Source: Streptomyces hygroscopicus
Lineage (GTDB): Bacteria > Actinomycetota > Actinomycetes > Streptomycetales > Streptomycetaceae
Length of the DNA: 64,000 nt
NCBI GenBank assembly: GCA_002021875.1
Contig: CP018627.1
Location: forward strand, 11,842,001 to 11,906,000
Direction: 5' to 3'
Below are positions 25,260-34,916 of this stretch, in pieces. Positions within the stretch are counted from its first letter, which is position 1. Every line of letters begins with the position of its first letter. A program made the translations under genes and the position numbers. The notes below the pieces were generated by a model. It had not been told where the DNA came from and searched no databases. It saw only the letters and a list, made by a program, of their open reading frames with translations.

Positions 25260-26624
25260 ATGAACAGCTCCCGGAACCACACGAACCACATGCATCTGGC
25301 CGCCTTCGTGACCGCGGGTCCCGGTCGGCCCGGCGGCTGGCGCCACCCGGGTGCCGACCGGAACTGGCTGTCCGCGTCCCATTACCAACACATCGGCAGG
25401 GTGCTCGAAGAGGGCAAGTTCGACCTGATGTTCTTCGCGGACATCCTGTCCGTACCGGACCGCCTCGGCGACAGCATGGACAGCCAGCTCCGGTACGGAT
25501 CGCTCGGGTCCCTGCGCCTCGACCCCACCCCCATCCTGGCGTCGATCGCGGCCGTCACCGACCACATCGGCCTGGCCGCCACCGTCTCCACCAGTTATCT
25601 GGAACCATTCCCGGTGGCACGTTCGTTCGCCACCACCGATCACATCAGCGACGGCCGGGCTGCTTGGAACGTGGTCACTTCCTTCCAGGACTCCGAAGCA
25701 CGCAACTTCGGCAACGATCGTCACATCGACCGGGACAAGCGCTACGAGCGGGCCGATGAGTTCCTCGAAGTGGCCTGCAAGCTCTGGGACAGCTGGGAGG
25801 ACGACGCTCTCGTCCTCGACCCGGACACCCCGCTGTTCGCCGAACCCGAGCGCGTGCACCACATCGACCATGAGGGGGAGTGGTTCAGCGTCCGAGGCCC
25901 GCTCAACGTGGCGCGTCCGCCGCAGGGCTACCCGGTGATCATCCAGGCAGGCGCCTCGCCCAAGGGACGTGACTTCGCGGCCCGTTGGTCGGACGTCATC
26001 TTCTGCAGTCACGCCTCGCTCGAGTCGGCCCGTGAGTTCTACCAGGACATCAAGGGCCGAGTCGAGCGCCATGGCCGTCGCCCCGAGGACGTCAAGATCC
26101 TGCCGATGGCGACCCCCGTCATCGGCCCCACCACCGAGGCGGCACAGCGGTCCGCGGACGAACTGGCCGACCTGGTAACGCCGCTGGCGGGACTGTCGAC
26201 TCTGTCCTACCACCTGGACGTCGACCTCTCGGGTCTCCCGCTCGACGAGCCGCTGCCCGATGTGGATGTTCCCGGTGTCCAGGGCCACTACAAGGAGGTC
26301 GTGGAGATGACTAGGCGCGAGGGCCTGACGCTGCGGGAACTGGGCAAGCGCTATGGCGGCCGCATCGAGGGCACTTTCGTCGGCACCGCCGCCGAGGTCG
26401 CCGACGGCATGGAGCGATGGTTCACCGAAGGCGCCTGCGACGGTTTCACCCTGGGTGCCGTCCACACGCCGGGCGCTTTCGAGGACTTCGTTCGTCAGGT
26501 GGTGCCGGAACTCCAGCGGCGGGACGTGTTCCGGACCGAGTACGAAGGCAGGACGCTGCGCGACAACCTGGGCCTGGAGCGCCCCGCGGCCGGAGCGTGG
26601 CGCAGCCGCCGTCACGGCGTATGA
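25260..26624 (+). CDS. FMNH2-dependent monooxygenase, NtaA/SnaA/DszA (LLM) family
   Basis: 454 residues, bacterial-luciferase-like TIM barrel. It begins with HMHLAAFVTAGPGRPGGWRH and includes FDLMFFADILSVPDRLGD, the NtaA hallmark AAVTDHIGLAATVSTSYLEP, DHISDGRAAWNVVTSFQDSE, RYERADEFLEVACKLWDSW, and GYPVIIQAGASPKGRDFAAR. Members oxidise dimethyl sulfide, dibenzothiophene sulfone or nitrilotriacetate with reduced flavin delivered by a partner reductase. The transporter upstream and SsuE-type reductase downstream indicate oxidative cleavage of an imported organosulfur compound. Residues do not fix the substrate; it is clearly not SsuD itself, which is shorter. Confidence 0.88.
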   Translation: MNSSRNHTNHMHLAAFVTAGPGRPGGWRHPGADRNWLSASHYQHIGRVLEEGKFDLMFFADILSVPDRLGDSMDSQLRYGSLGSLRLDPTPILASIAAVTDHIGLAATVSTSYLEPFPVARSFATTDHISDGRAAWNVVTSFQDSEARNFGNDRHIDRDKRYERADEFLEVACKLWDSWEDDALVLDPDTPLFAEPERVHHIDHEGEWFSVRGPLNVARPPQGYPVIIQAGASPKGRDFAARWSDVIFCSHASLESAREFYQDIKGRVERHGRRPEDVKILPMATPVIGPTTEAAQRSADELADLVTPLAGLSTLSYHLDVDLSGLPLDEPLPDVDVPGVQGHYKEVVEMTRREGLTLRELGKRYGGRIEGTFVGTAAEVADGMERWFTEGACDGFTLGAVHTPGAFEDFVRQVVPELQRRDVFRTEYEGRTLRDNLGLERPAAGAWRSRRHGV

Positions 26625-26703
26625 CTCGCGACCGGTGTGGGCGCGATCCCCGAGTCGCGCTCGCCCTGCCTCTCTTCGACGACGATAAGGAAGACCACGG
26701 ACG

Positions 26704-27165
26704 ATGACGACCGCAGGCCAGACCACAAGCATCAGCGGCCGAAGCACGGACACCCTGGGCCGGTTCCTGGTGACCGCACGCGGCAACCACTTCGTCTCCG
26801 ACGCGCGCACCGGGCCGGGGGAGGCGGTCCAGGCGGGGGAGCTGTTGCTGGCATCGCTCGCGTCCTGCTCCCTGAGCAACATCCAACTCCACGCGCAGGA
26901 ACGGGCATCGGGCCTGACCGGCGGGCAGGCTCACGTCAGCTACGAACGCGATCCCGAGGACCCCACCCGGTATGCCTGCATCCGCCTCGAACTGCGGCTG
27001 AGCGGAGTCACCCAGGAGGAGGCCGAGGCCTTGACCGGGCTCTTCACCGATAGCTGTCCCATCTACAACACGCTGCGGCGGGGCGGGAACGTGCTGATCG
27101 ACGTCCGCACCGAAGTCTCCGCCCCCGCCTCCTCCGTTCCCACGGGACGAGCACTGTCGGTGTGA
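26704..27165 (+). CDS. OsmC/Ohr-family protein
   Basis: 153 residues, complete. Two cysteines sit in the catalytic positions of thiol peroxidases: LLLASLASCSLSNIQLHA and LFTDSCPIYNTLRRGG, the latter in the C-P-x-Y/x-N-T-L context of OsmC proteins. The dimeric fold reduces organic hydroperoxides in the cytoplasm. It lies between the flavin monooxygenase and the flavin reductase, where peroxide leakage is expected, so protection of the desulfonation pathway is a reasonable inference. OsmC proteins with sulfite- or sulfane-sulfur-related roles are an alternative. Confidence 0.85.
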   Translation: MTTAGQTTSISGRSTDTLGRFLVTARGNHFVSDARTGPGEAVQAGELLLASLASCSLSNIQLHAQERASGLTGGQAHVSYERDPEDPTRYACIRLELRLSGVTQEEAEALTGLFTDSCPIYNTLRRGGNVLIDVRTEVSAPASSVPTGRALSV

Positions 27166-27193
27166 CCTCGCGCGCCAACCTGGAGGGTCCTTC

Positions 27194-27748
27194 ATGGCTG
27201 CCATTCTGTCCGTCTCGGGAAGCCCGTCCGCCGTCTCACGCACGGCTCATCTGCTTCGCCACGTGACGAGTCGACTCACGCGCCACGGCCACGAGGTGGC
27301 CACCTTGAACGTCCGGATGCTGCCGGCCGACGCCCTTCTCGGCGCCGACTTCCACCACCCGGCGATCGTCGAGGCGGCGGCCCGGTTCGAGCACGCGGAC
27401 GGGGTCGTGATCGGCACTCCCGTCTACAAGGCTGCCTACAGCGGTCTACTGAAGGCCCTGCTCGACCTCCTCCCGCAGTACGCACTCGCCGGCAAGACCG
27501 TGTTGCCCCTTGCCACGGGCGGCACCACCGCCCACGTCCTGGCCATCGACTATGCGTTGCGCCCCGTCCTGAACTCCATGGGGGCCGCGCACATCGTGCA
27601 AGGGCGGTTCACACTGGACAAGGACATCGCCGTCGGTGACGAGCGCGCCGATATCGATCCGGCGGCGGCCGATGCGCTGGACCGGGTCACCGACGCTTTC
27701 TCAACCGCGCTGCCCGGCCCCGCGAACATCCTGGCATCTACGGCATGA
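27194..27748 (+). CDS. ssuE: NAD(P)H-dependent FMN reductase, SsuE type
   Basis: 184 residues, flavodoxin-like. The phosphate loop is ILSVSGSPSAVSRTAHLLRH, and GVVIGTPVYKAAYSGLLKAL followed by LDLLPQYALAGKTVLPLATG is the SsuE signature. GTTAHVLAIDYALRPVLNSM is also conserved. It supplies FMNH2 to the monooxygenase encoded two genes upstream. RBS GGAGGG precedes ATG 27194. It is the last intact gene of the operon; 282 bases without a recognisable gene separate it from the P450 frame. Confidence 0.92.
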   Translation: MAAILSVSGSPSAVSRTAHLLRHVTSRLTRHGHEVATLNVRMLPADALLGADFHHPAIVEAAARFEHADGVVIGTPVYKAAYSGLLKALLDLLPQYALAGKTVLPLATGGTTAHVLAIDYALRPVLNSMGAAHIVQGRFTLDKDIAVGDERADIDPAAADALDRVTDAFSTALPGPANILASTA

Positions 27749-28030
27749 GGTCGGAGCCGGTGCGGTGAGACGCTCATCTGCTTCCTGAAGTCAGCCGCCC
27801 GATCGCTTATGCGGCTGCCCGCCGGCTGCTCTTGCGCCCGACGGACCCAGCGATGCCCGCACGTGGTCCCGCGCCCGACGGCGAAGATCAGCCCGACGTC
27901 GGCCGTCATGCCCGCGCAGGTCATGGCCTGCGTTATGGTGCCGAGACCAGGCTCGACTGCGACGACCAGGGTGATCCGGGGGCCGGGATCCGTGGGGACC
28001 CTCTTACCCGACCTCGGAGGTACCACGGCG

Positions 28031-29436
28031 ATGACGCCGACCGACCCCACCGCTCAGAGGTCCGAAGCACTCGCCCCGCGCTTCTATAACGAACCCAACC
28101 GTCTTTACCAGGAGATGCGGCGCGAACACGGTGCGGTCGCCCCCATCGTCCTCGAGGGCGGCATCCCGGCGTGGCTGGTTCTCGGCCACCGCGAACTGCA
28201 CCAGGTCACCGCCGACCCCGTGCTCTTCACCCGCGACTCCGAACTCTGGAACCAGTGGCACCGCGTCCCCGAGGACTGGCCGCTGGCCCCGCTGATCGGC
28301 CGTGGGCAGCCGTCCATCCTGTACACGACAGGTGAGCGGCACCGCGTACGGGCCGCGATGATCAGCGACGCGCTGGAGTCGGTCGACCTCTTCGAGATCC
28401 GGCAGCACGCCGAGCGACTGGCCGACGAACTGATCGACGACTTCTGGGCCGAGGGCAGGGCGGACGTCATCACCCAGTACGCGATGCCCTTCCCGGTGCG
28501 TGTCCTGGCGAAGATCTACGGTTTCCCCGACGAGCAGGGGCCCGGACTGGCCGCGGCGGCCATCGACCTGTCCGACGGTGGCGACCTGGCCCAGGCGGCC
28601 CAGGCCCACCTCGCCGAAGCCACGGCGGCCCTGATGGCCGAGCGGAGGGCAGGGAACGGCCCCCGGGACGTCGCCGCCCAACTGGTCGGCACACCCTCGG
28701 CTTCACGGAGGAGGAGATCCTCCACGACCTGATCGTCCTGGTCATCGCGGGCCACACACTGACCGCCGACTGGGTCGGCAACTCGCTGCGGCTGATGCTC
28801 ACGGACGAACGGTTCACCATGTCCCTGGTCGGCGGGCGCAAGAGTGTCTCGGAGGCCATGAACGAGGTGCTCTGGGAGGACACTCCCGCCCAGAATGGCG
28901 TCGGCCGGTGGGCGTCCCGTGACACCATGCTCGGCAACCGCCGGATCAAGGCGGGCGACATGGTGTGCCTCGGCCTCGCCGCCGTCAACACGGATCCGCA
29001 GATGCGCCCCGATGGCTCGAAGCTGACCGGCGGCAACAACGCGTTCCTCTCGTTCGGGCATGGGGAGCACCGCTGCCCGGTCGCGGCGCAGGAGATCGCC
29101 GAGACCATCGCCCGTACGGCCATTGAAGTGCTGCTCGACCGGCTGCCCGACATCGACTTCGTCATCCCGGCCGAAGAACTCACCCGCCGTCCCTCACCCT
29201 GGGCGCGAGGCATGACGACACTGCCCGTGCACTTCACCCCGACGCCGGCGGTGAACCAGATGGCCGGCTGGCCCCACCCTCATCCCCCGACGGTGCAACG
29301 GCGCGCCTATGCACCGAGTCCCGTCACTGACGGCGCTCCAGTCCGGTTTCGCGACCTTGCCCTGGCACCGCCCGGCGCCTCACTGCCGGGCGGCAGGGCA
29401 GGAACGCCGGGCAGACCGTCGGGACGCGGCAGGTGA
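28031..29436 (+). pseudogene. Cytochrome P450, single frameshift
   Basis: ATG 28031 (GGAGG upstream) opens a P450: PRFYNEPNRLYQEMRREHG, YTTGERHRVRAAMISDALES, VRVLAKIYGFP. The first frame ends in SASRRRRSSTT at 28732. One missing base near 28690 separates AAQLVG from TLGFTEEEILHDLIVLVIAG, which continues in the next frame through the I helix (IAGHTLTADW), the NEVLWEDTPAQN K-helix substitute and the heme loop FLSFGHGEHRCPVAAQEIAE with its cysteine. The I-helix acidic-Thr pair and ExxR are atypical, as in the CYP-like subgroup that replaces them. Either a recent inactivation or a base-calling error; apart from this the gene is complete with a roughly 90-residue Pro-rich tail. Confidence 0.8.
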
Positions 29437-29474
29437 AACGTGGGCCGAGGAAATCGGAGAGAGAACATGGCTGT

Positions 29475-29597
29475 GGACGACTGGGGCCCCGCTCCGTCCA
29501 GGAGGTCGGTGAGCAGTTCGCCACGCACGCGGTTCTCGGTTTCGGCCACGGTGCGGCGTAGCAGCAGAAGCAGCGCGGTGATCGTGCCGGTCGCTCA
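29475..29597 (-). pseudogene. PucR/CdaR-type regulator, short remnant
   Basis: Minus-strand translation gives ITALLLLLRRTVAETENRV then RGELLTDLLDG, the linker between GAF-like and GGDEF-like parts of PucR-family regulators. About 40 codons survive with no start or DNA-binding end. It lies in the otherwise empty gap between the P450 frame and the SpoIIE gene. Confidence 0.4.
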
Positions 29598-29727
29598 CGA
29601 GCTGCCCGCTGGACTAGCAGTGTCTCCCGCTCACCGCCGTGGCTCGCCCATATCCCGCATTTGTCCTGCATGGTCCCGATAGCCTGAATATTCCCCTCAG
29701 GGTGCAAAGCAGTGTTATGAATGAACT

Positions 29728-32526
29728 GTGAAGGGGCTTTCCCGTCGAAACCGGCCGGTCCGCCGTCTCGTCGCCAGCCCACTGCGCACAGAATCGGACC
29801 CAGGTGCCGGTTCGGGACTCCGCTCCCTGCTGAACCTGGGCACCGCTGCGGGGCAGGTGTTCGTTGCGCAGGTCGTCATCGTGGTGCTGCTGGTCGCGGC
29901 TGGCGCACTGGCCCTCGTGCTGTTCGCGCGGCAGTACAGCATGCGCGAGGCCCGGCAGCAGTCGGTGACCGCCGCTGAGGCGTTTGCGAACTCGCCAGGT
30001 GTAGTGGCGGCGCTGGACAGCCGGAATCCGACGGCGGTGCTACAGCCGCGCGCGGAGGCGGCCCGGCAGCGGGCGGATGTTGACTTCCTCGTCGTCATGA
30101 ACACGCACGGGATCCGTTATACGCATCCCTTCCCGGGGGCGATCGGGAAGAAGTTCGGGGGCATCATCGGGCCCTCGCTGGCGGGTCGCGTCACCGTTGA
30201 GCGAACGCGCGGGGGGCCGCGGCTGCCCGGGGGCAGCGGCCCGGCTATCGAGGCCATTGTCCCGGTATTCCGCGACAATGGCTCGGTCGCCGGCCTGGTC
30301 GCCGCGGGGGTCAAGATCCAGAACGTGACCAGATTGGCCGAGCAGCAGCTGCCGATCGTCTTCGGCGCCGGCGCGGGCGCGCTCGCAGCGTCGACGGCCG
30401 GCACGATGCTGGTCTCCCGGCGGCTGCGGCGGCAGACGCATGGGCTGGGGCCGACGGAAATGACACGGATGTACGAGCACCATGATGCGGTGCTGCACGC
30501 GGTCCGGGAGGGCGTGCTCATCATCGGAGCCGACGGGCGGCTGCTGCTGGTCAACGACGAAGCACGGCGACTGTTCGATCTGCCGACCGACGCGGAGCGC
30601 CGGTATGTGGACGACATAGGTCTGGACAGCAAGACGGTGCGGCTGCTGGCGTCGGGAGACCCGGTCTCGGATGGGGTGCATCTGGCGGGGGACAGGCTTC
30701 TCGCGGTGAACAAGCGACCGACCGCCCCCTTCGGCGGACAAGCGGGCAGTGTGGTGACGTTGCGGGACACCACGGAGCTTGCGGCGGTGTCGGGACGGGC
30801 GGAACAAGCGGGGGAGCGGCTGAGGCTGCTGTATGACTCCGGGATGAAGATCGGGACCACACTGGACGTCGTCCGCACCGCACAGGAACTGACAGAGGTG
30901 GCGGTGCCACGGTTTGCCGACGTCGTTGCCGTGGATCTTCTGGATGCGGTGGTACAGGGGGAAGAACCGGCCCGGGAGCCGTGGGGGCAGATGCGGCGCA
31001 CGGCGATCAGCGGCCACCTCGACAGGTCGCCCCTGTATCCGGAGGGTGAGTTGATCACGTTCGGGCCGGGAACACCACAGGCCCGGGCGCTGGAGACGCG
31101 GCGGGCGCTGGTTGAGGCGGACCTGCTAGGGACCACAGGTTGGCGGGAGCAGGATCCCGACCGGGCCCGAAGGATGCTGGAGTGCGGATTGCATTCCCTT
31201 ATCGCCGTGCCGTTGCAGGCCAGGGGAGTGGTTGTGGGCATGGTGGACTTCTGGCGGGCGGCTGATTCACCGGCGTTCGTGGAGGACGATCTTTCGTTCG
31301 CGGAGGAGCTGGCGACGAGGGCTGCTGTCTGCGTCGACAATGCGCGGCGGTACACGCGGGAGCATGCGATGGCCGTGACGCTGCAGCGCAGTTTGCTGCC
31401 GCGAGGGCTGCCGCAGCAGAACGCCCTGGAGGTGGCGTGGCGCTACCTGCCCGCGCAGGCTGGGGTCGGCGGGGATTGGTTCGACATCATCCCGCTCCCG
31501 GGGGCGCGCATCGCACTGGTGGTGGGCGATGTGGTCGGTCACGGTCTGCATGCGGCGGCGACCATGGGACGGCTGCGCACCGCGATACATAACTTGTCTG
31601 CCCTGGACCTGTCGGCTGACGAACTGCTGGGCTACCTGGATGAGCTGGTGGCCCACATGGACGCCGACGAAAGCGAAGAAGAGGCCGAGCAGGAGGTCAC
31701 TGGGGCCACCTGTCTGTACGCGATCTACGACGCGGTCTCCGGAGCGTGCACCATCGCCCGCGCCGGCCACCTGGGTCCTGCCCTGATCCATCCCAACGGC
31801 GCCGTCTCGTTCCCCGACACCCCTGTCTCACCGCCCCTCGGCCTCGGTGGCGGTCTCCCGGTCGAAACCGCCACACTGCACCTGCCAGAGGGCAGCCGAC
31901 TAGCACTGTTCACCGACGGATTGATCAAGGACCGCCATCGCGACCCCGACACGGGCCTGGAGCTTCTGCGAGACGTCCTTGCCCAAACCCACCGAACCCC
32001 AGAACAGACCTGTCAGGCGGCAATTGACGCCCTGTTGCCCGAGCGCCCCACCGACGACGTCGCCCTGCTCGTCGCCCGCACCCGCATCCTGGACCCCGCC
32101 CAAGTCCGCGAATGGGACGTTCCCTCCGACCCCGCAGCGGTCTCCCGTATCCGTTCCGAGGTCACCCGCCAGATGGAAACCTGGGGCCTGGAACAACTGG
32201 GCTTCACCACTGAGCTGATCACCAGCGAACTGGTCACCAACGCCATCCGATACGGCACACAACCCATCCGGTTGCGCCTGCTGCACGACCGCACCCTCAT
32301 CTGCGAGGTCGCCGACGGCTCCAGCACCTCGCCGCACTTGCGCCGGGCGGCCACAACCGACGAGGGCGGGCGAGGTCTGTTCCTGGTTGCCCAGTTCGCC
32401 CAGCGCTGGGGGACCCGCTACACGGCCCGCGGCAAAATCATTTGGACTGAACAGTCCCTCCACGACGACGGCGCAGCCCCCACCACCGCGCTGACCGACG
32501 CCCTCCTGGACCAATGGGAAGAGTAA
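29728..32526 (+). CDS. Membrane-anchored SpoIIE-type phosphatase with sensor, PAS, GAF and HATPase domains
   Basis: 932 residues. An N-terminal span (VFVAQVVIVVLLVAAGALAL, about 50-70) and a second (QLPIVFGAGAGALAA, near 210) bracket an extracellular CitA/DcuS-like sensor (LVVMNTHGIRYTHPFPGAIG). A PAS domain follows (VREGVLIIGADGRLLLVNDE), then a GAF domain (ECGLHSLIAVPLQARGVVVG), a PP2C-like SpoIIE domain (AGVGGDWFDIIPLPGARIAL, DVVGHGLHAAATMGRLRTAI, LALFTDGLIKDRH) with the metal aspartates, and a C-terminal anti-sigma-factor-type HATPase (LITSELVTNAIRYGTQPI, DEGGRGLFLVAQFAQRW). Such proteins dephosphorylate and/or phosphorylate STAS anti-anti-sigma factors. No STAS or sigma gene is adjacent, so its partner is elsewhere. 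Confidence 0.92.
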   Translation: MKGLSRRNRPVRRLVASPLRTESDPGAGSGLRSLLNLGTAAGQVFVAQVVIVVLLVAAGALALVLFARQYSMREARQQSVTAAEAFANSPGVVAALDSRNPTAVLQPRAEAARQRADVDFLVVMNTHGIRYTHPFPGAIGKKFGGIIGPSLAGRVTVERTRGGPRLPGGSGPAIEAIVPVFRDNGSVAGLVAAGVKIQNVTRLAEQQLPIVFGAGAGALAASTAGTMLVSRRLRRQTHGLGPTEMTRMYEHHDAVLHAVREGVLIIGADGRLLLVNDEARRLFDLPTDAERRYVDDIGLDSKTVRLLASGDPVSDGVHLAGDRLLAVNKRPTAPFGGQAGSVVTLRDTTELAAVSGRAEQAGERLRLLYDSGMKIGTTLDVVRTAQELTEVAVPRFADVVAVDLLDAVVQGEEPAREPWGQMRRTAISGHLDRSPLYPEGELITFGPGTPQARALETRRALVEADLLGTTGWREQDPDRARRMLECGLHSLIAVPLQARGVVVGMVDFWRAADSPAFVEDDLSFAEELATRAAVCVDNARRYTREHAMAVTLQRSLLPRGLPQQNALEVAWRYLPAQAGVGGDWFDIIPLPGARIALVVGDVVGHGLHAAATMGRLRTAIHNLSALDLSADELLGYLDELVAHMDADESEEEAEQEVTGATCLYAIYDAVSGACTIARAGHLGPALIHPNGAVSFPDTPVSPPLGLGGGLPVETATLHLPEGSRLALFTDGLIKDRHRDPDTGLELLRDVLAQTHRTPEQTCQAAIDALLPERPTDDVALLVARTRILDPAQVREWDVPSDPAAVSRIRSEVTRQMETWGLEQLGFTTELITSELVTNAIRYGTQPIRLRLLHDRTLICEVADGSSTSPHLRRAATTDEGGRGLFLVAQFAQRWGTRYTARGKIIWTEQSLHDDGAAPTTALTDALLDQWEE

Positions 32527-32576
32527 ACGACACCGAGCAGACTCGCTTGGTCGAGGCACGGGGCGGCGGTGCCTGT

Positions 32577-34136
32577 CAGCCGAACCAGGTGGTCTGGAGC
32601 ACCACGATGCGCTCGCCGCGCACGTCCGTGAGAAGCCAGTCAGCCACCAGCGACCTCTCGGTGCGCGGCCCGTACGATCTCCCCTGCCTCGCGGATGGCG
32701 CGGGCCCGCACGTCCGCGTCCTCGCTGTCCATGGCGGCCTCGGCCGCGTGCAGCCGTTCGGCTGTCCGGGGATGCCGCTCGATTTCCACGGTCACCCCCA
32801 CGGGCGGTAGAACACCCGGATCGGCACGACACTGTGGTGATCTCGGGGACCGCGGCGAAGGCCAGCAGGGGCATGGTCCGGTGGGCGTGGTAACTCAGGG
32901 TGTTGCGGTCCCGGCCGAGCAGTCGGGCCGTCAGGGTGAGGGTGATGGTGTTGCGGCGGCTCAGGACGGCGGCCAGGACGCGGTGGCGGTGGTCGAGGAA
33001 GCCGAACCCGGGGTTGTATCCGCGCCGGTTGAGGCCCTTCCTCTTCTCCCGCTCCGCCTCGGCCAGGACCCGGCGACAGGGTTCGAGTTCCTCCACGAGC
33101 CGGTCGAACAGCTCGCGGGACATGCCGGTCAGGGCGGGGTGCGTGAGCAGGTGGGTGGCCTCGGCCGGGATCGGCGGTGCCTTCGCCCGGTCCGGCTCGG
33201 GTGGCGGTGCCATCTGGGGATCGTAGGGGGCGATGGTGTAGTTCCACTCCCCGTGGAAGTCGTCCCGCTGGATGCGCTGGGGGATCACCTCGCGCTCGTC
33301 CTTGGTGAGCGTACGGCCCGTGGGGTAGTCGTTCTCGTCGAGGGCGGCGTTGACGGTAAGTCTGGTGCTGGTGCGGCTGGCCTAGATGCTCTTGAGCAGT
33401 ATTTCGTAGCTGGTCAGGGGCCGTCCGCGCAGGCTGTGGGTGATGCGGGAGAACAGGCGGTGCTCGACTTTGTTCCACTTCGATGTTCCGGGTGGAAAGT
33501 GCAGGACGGTGATGGTCAGTTCGCACTCGTCGACGAAGGCGGCCAGGTCCTTCTTGAACAGGTGGGAGTCGGCGGAGTTCGCTCCTCCGGAGTCGGCGGT
33601 GATCAGCAGCCGGGATGCGTCTGGGTAGTCTGGCTGGCTCTGCTGGGTCCATCAGCGGCGGATGGACTCCACTGCGAAGGCCGCGGCGTCGCGGTTGGTG
33701 CCCGCGCTCACACACCGGCAGACCTTGGGCCAGGAACCGCTCGGCCGTGGCGTTGATGTGCCGGAACTGGGCGTCGCGGTCGGGGACATGGCTTCCGGCG
33801 CGGGTCTTGGCCATGCCCTGGAGGCTGAAGCCCATCGAGCGCAGCAGCTTGCCCACGGCCGGGGCGCTGGTCGGATGGCCTGCCGTGGTCAGTTCCCGGG
33901 CCAGGTCGCGCAGCGAGGCCGTGGTCCAGCGCAGCACCGCCCGCGAGTTCGTCGCCTCCCCGTGCGATGGTCGACTCCGATACCTCGGTCGGCCTGGCTA
34001 TCGCCGCGGTTCCGCCATGCCCGAGGGCATCGGCCTCCAGGGCCAGGTACAGGCGGCGCTGCCGCTCGTCCCAATGCGGCGGCATCTTCGCGAACTTCAC
34101 GTCCAGCACTGCCAGGACGGCTTCCGTGATTCCCAC
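32577..34136 (-). pseudogene. ISAzo13-family transposase, multiply broken
   Basis: It starts at ATG 34136 with GITEAVLAVLDVKFAKMPPH and WDERQRRLYLALEADALGHG, the ISAzo13 N-terminus. Another frame then gives LRWTTASLRDLARELTTAGH, VGKLLRSMGFSLQGMAKTR and FRHINATAERFLAQG, then ITADSGGANSADSHLFKKDL, ITVLHFPPGTSKWNKVEHRL, a stop (TAG 33384-33382), and NDYPTGRTLTKDERE up to EWNYTIAPYDP. A C-terminal extension with LLTHPALTGMSRELFDRLV and a helix-turn-helix (LTARLLGRDRNTLSYHAH) is of the type fused to actinobacterial ISAzo13 proteins. The last 75 codons (VEIERHPRTAERLHAAEAAM) are of unknown origin and also frameshifted. Terminal repeats were not found. Confidence 0.75.
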
Positions 34137-34329
34137 GGATTTCCCCTACCACGTCACAGAACGCAGTTGATCTGAATCAGAAAGTAGTTGGTTGACGGCC
34201 TCCTACTTCGACTCCCGCGGGTTCAAGCAGACGAAGGCGGGACTGATCGCTCTTTGAGACCATTGGCTCTCACGAGGGCGGTCCTCAACCCGCGGAACCG
34301 GCGCACACCCGATGCGACACCCGGCCGCT

Positions 34330-34835
34330 CAACCTTGCACCGCTGCGCGCTGCCCGCGGTGCACCAGTACGGCACCCTGGGTACGGGCGACCTCACGGCC
34401 CTGGCCGAGATCGCCCTCACCCTGGCCGGAGAACGCCGACGCGCCGCCCGTGGACCTGAGCACCGGTGACGCGCTTGATTGCCTTCATGAGCAGCAGCGC
34501 GGTCACCCTGGCCGGATCGGTGCACGCCGGCTCCGAGCAGCGGCAGATGCTGCGTGCCAACCATAGGGTGACAGCCCTGTCCTTTCCTCGCCCTCGGCGG
34601 CAACACCGAGGCGTATGCGGCAACCGTGCACCGGGCCCGCGCCCATCCGGGGCAGGCGCACTGCGCGGCCGAGATGCGCGGGTTCCTCGCCCTGGACACG
34701 CGGCCCGCGCCCAGCCGCCGCATCCAGGACCCGTACGGAGTGCGCGCATTCCTCCAGGTCCAAGGCCCTGCCTTGGAGAGACGCGCCTTCGTATGGGAGC
34801 CGTCAGCGTGGGCGGTGACGGTCAGGCAGCCGCCG
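34330..34835 (+). pseudogene. Aromatic amino-acid ammonia-lyase (HAL/PAL family), internal remnant
   Basis: Three frames together give VHQYGTLGTGDLTALAEIAL, LIAFMSSSAVTLAGSVHAG, TALSFLALGGNTEAYAAT, and AAEMRGFLALD followed by RRIQDPYGVRAFLQVQG. These match consecutive segments of the lyase family (YGSxGTGDLTALAE, GDALxFISSSAVTL, and RIQDPYxxR, which carries substrate- and MIO-region contacts). The ASG/MIO loop itself is represented by the divergent GTGD form. Both ends are missing and at least three frameshifts are present. No partner genes remain. Confidence 0.6.
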
Positions 34836-34916
34836 GGCGCCGTTCACGCCAGCGTTGCCTCTGGCCACATGTCAGAGCGCCCCCCCCGCAGCGACGCCGA
34901 ATCATGTCGAGGCCTC

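Noticed and set aside
27749..28030. Minus-strand frame with DPGPRITLVVAVEPGLGTITQ upstream of the P450
   Set aside because: Looks protein-like over a short stretch, but there is no start, no known family and no continuation; not enough to annotate.
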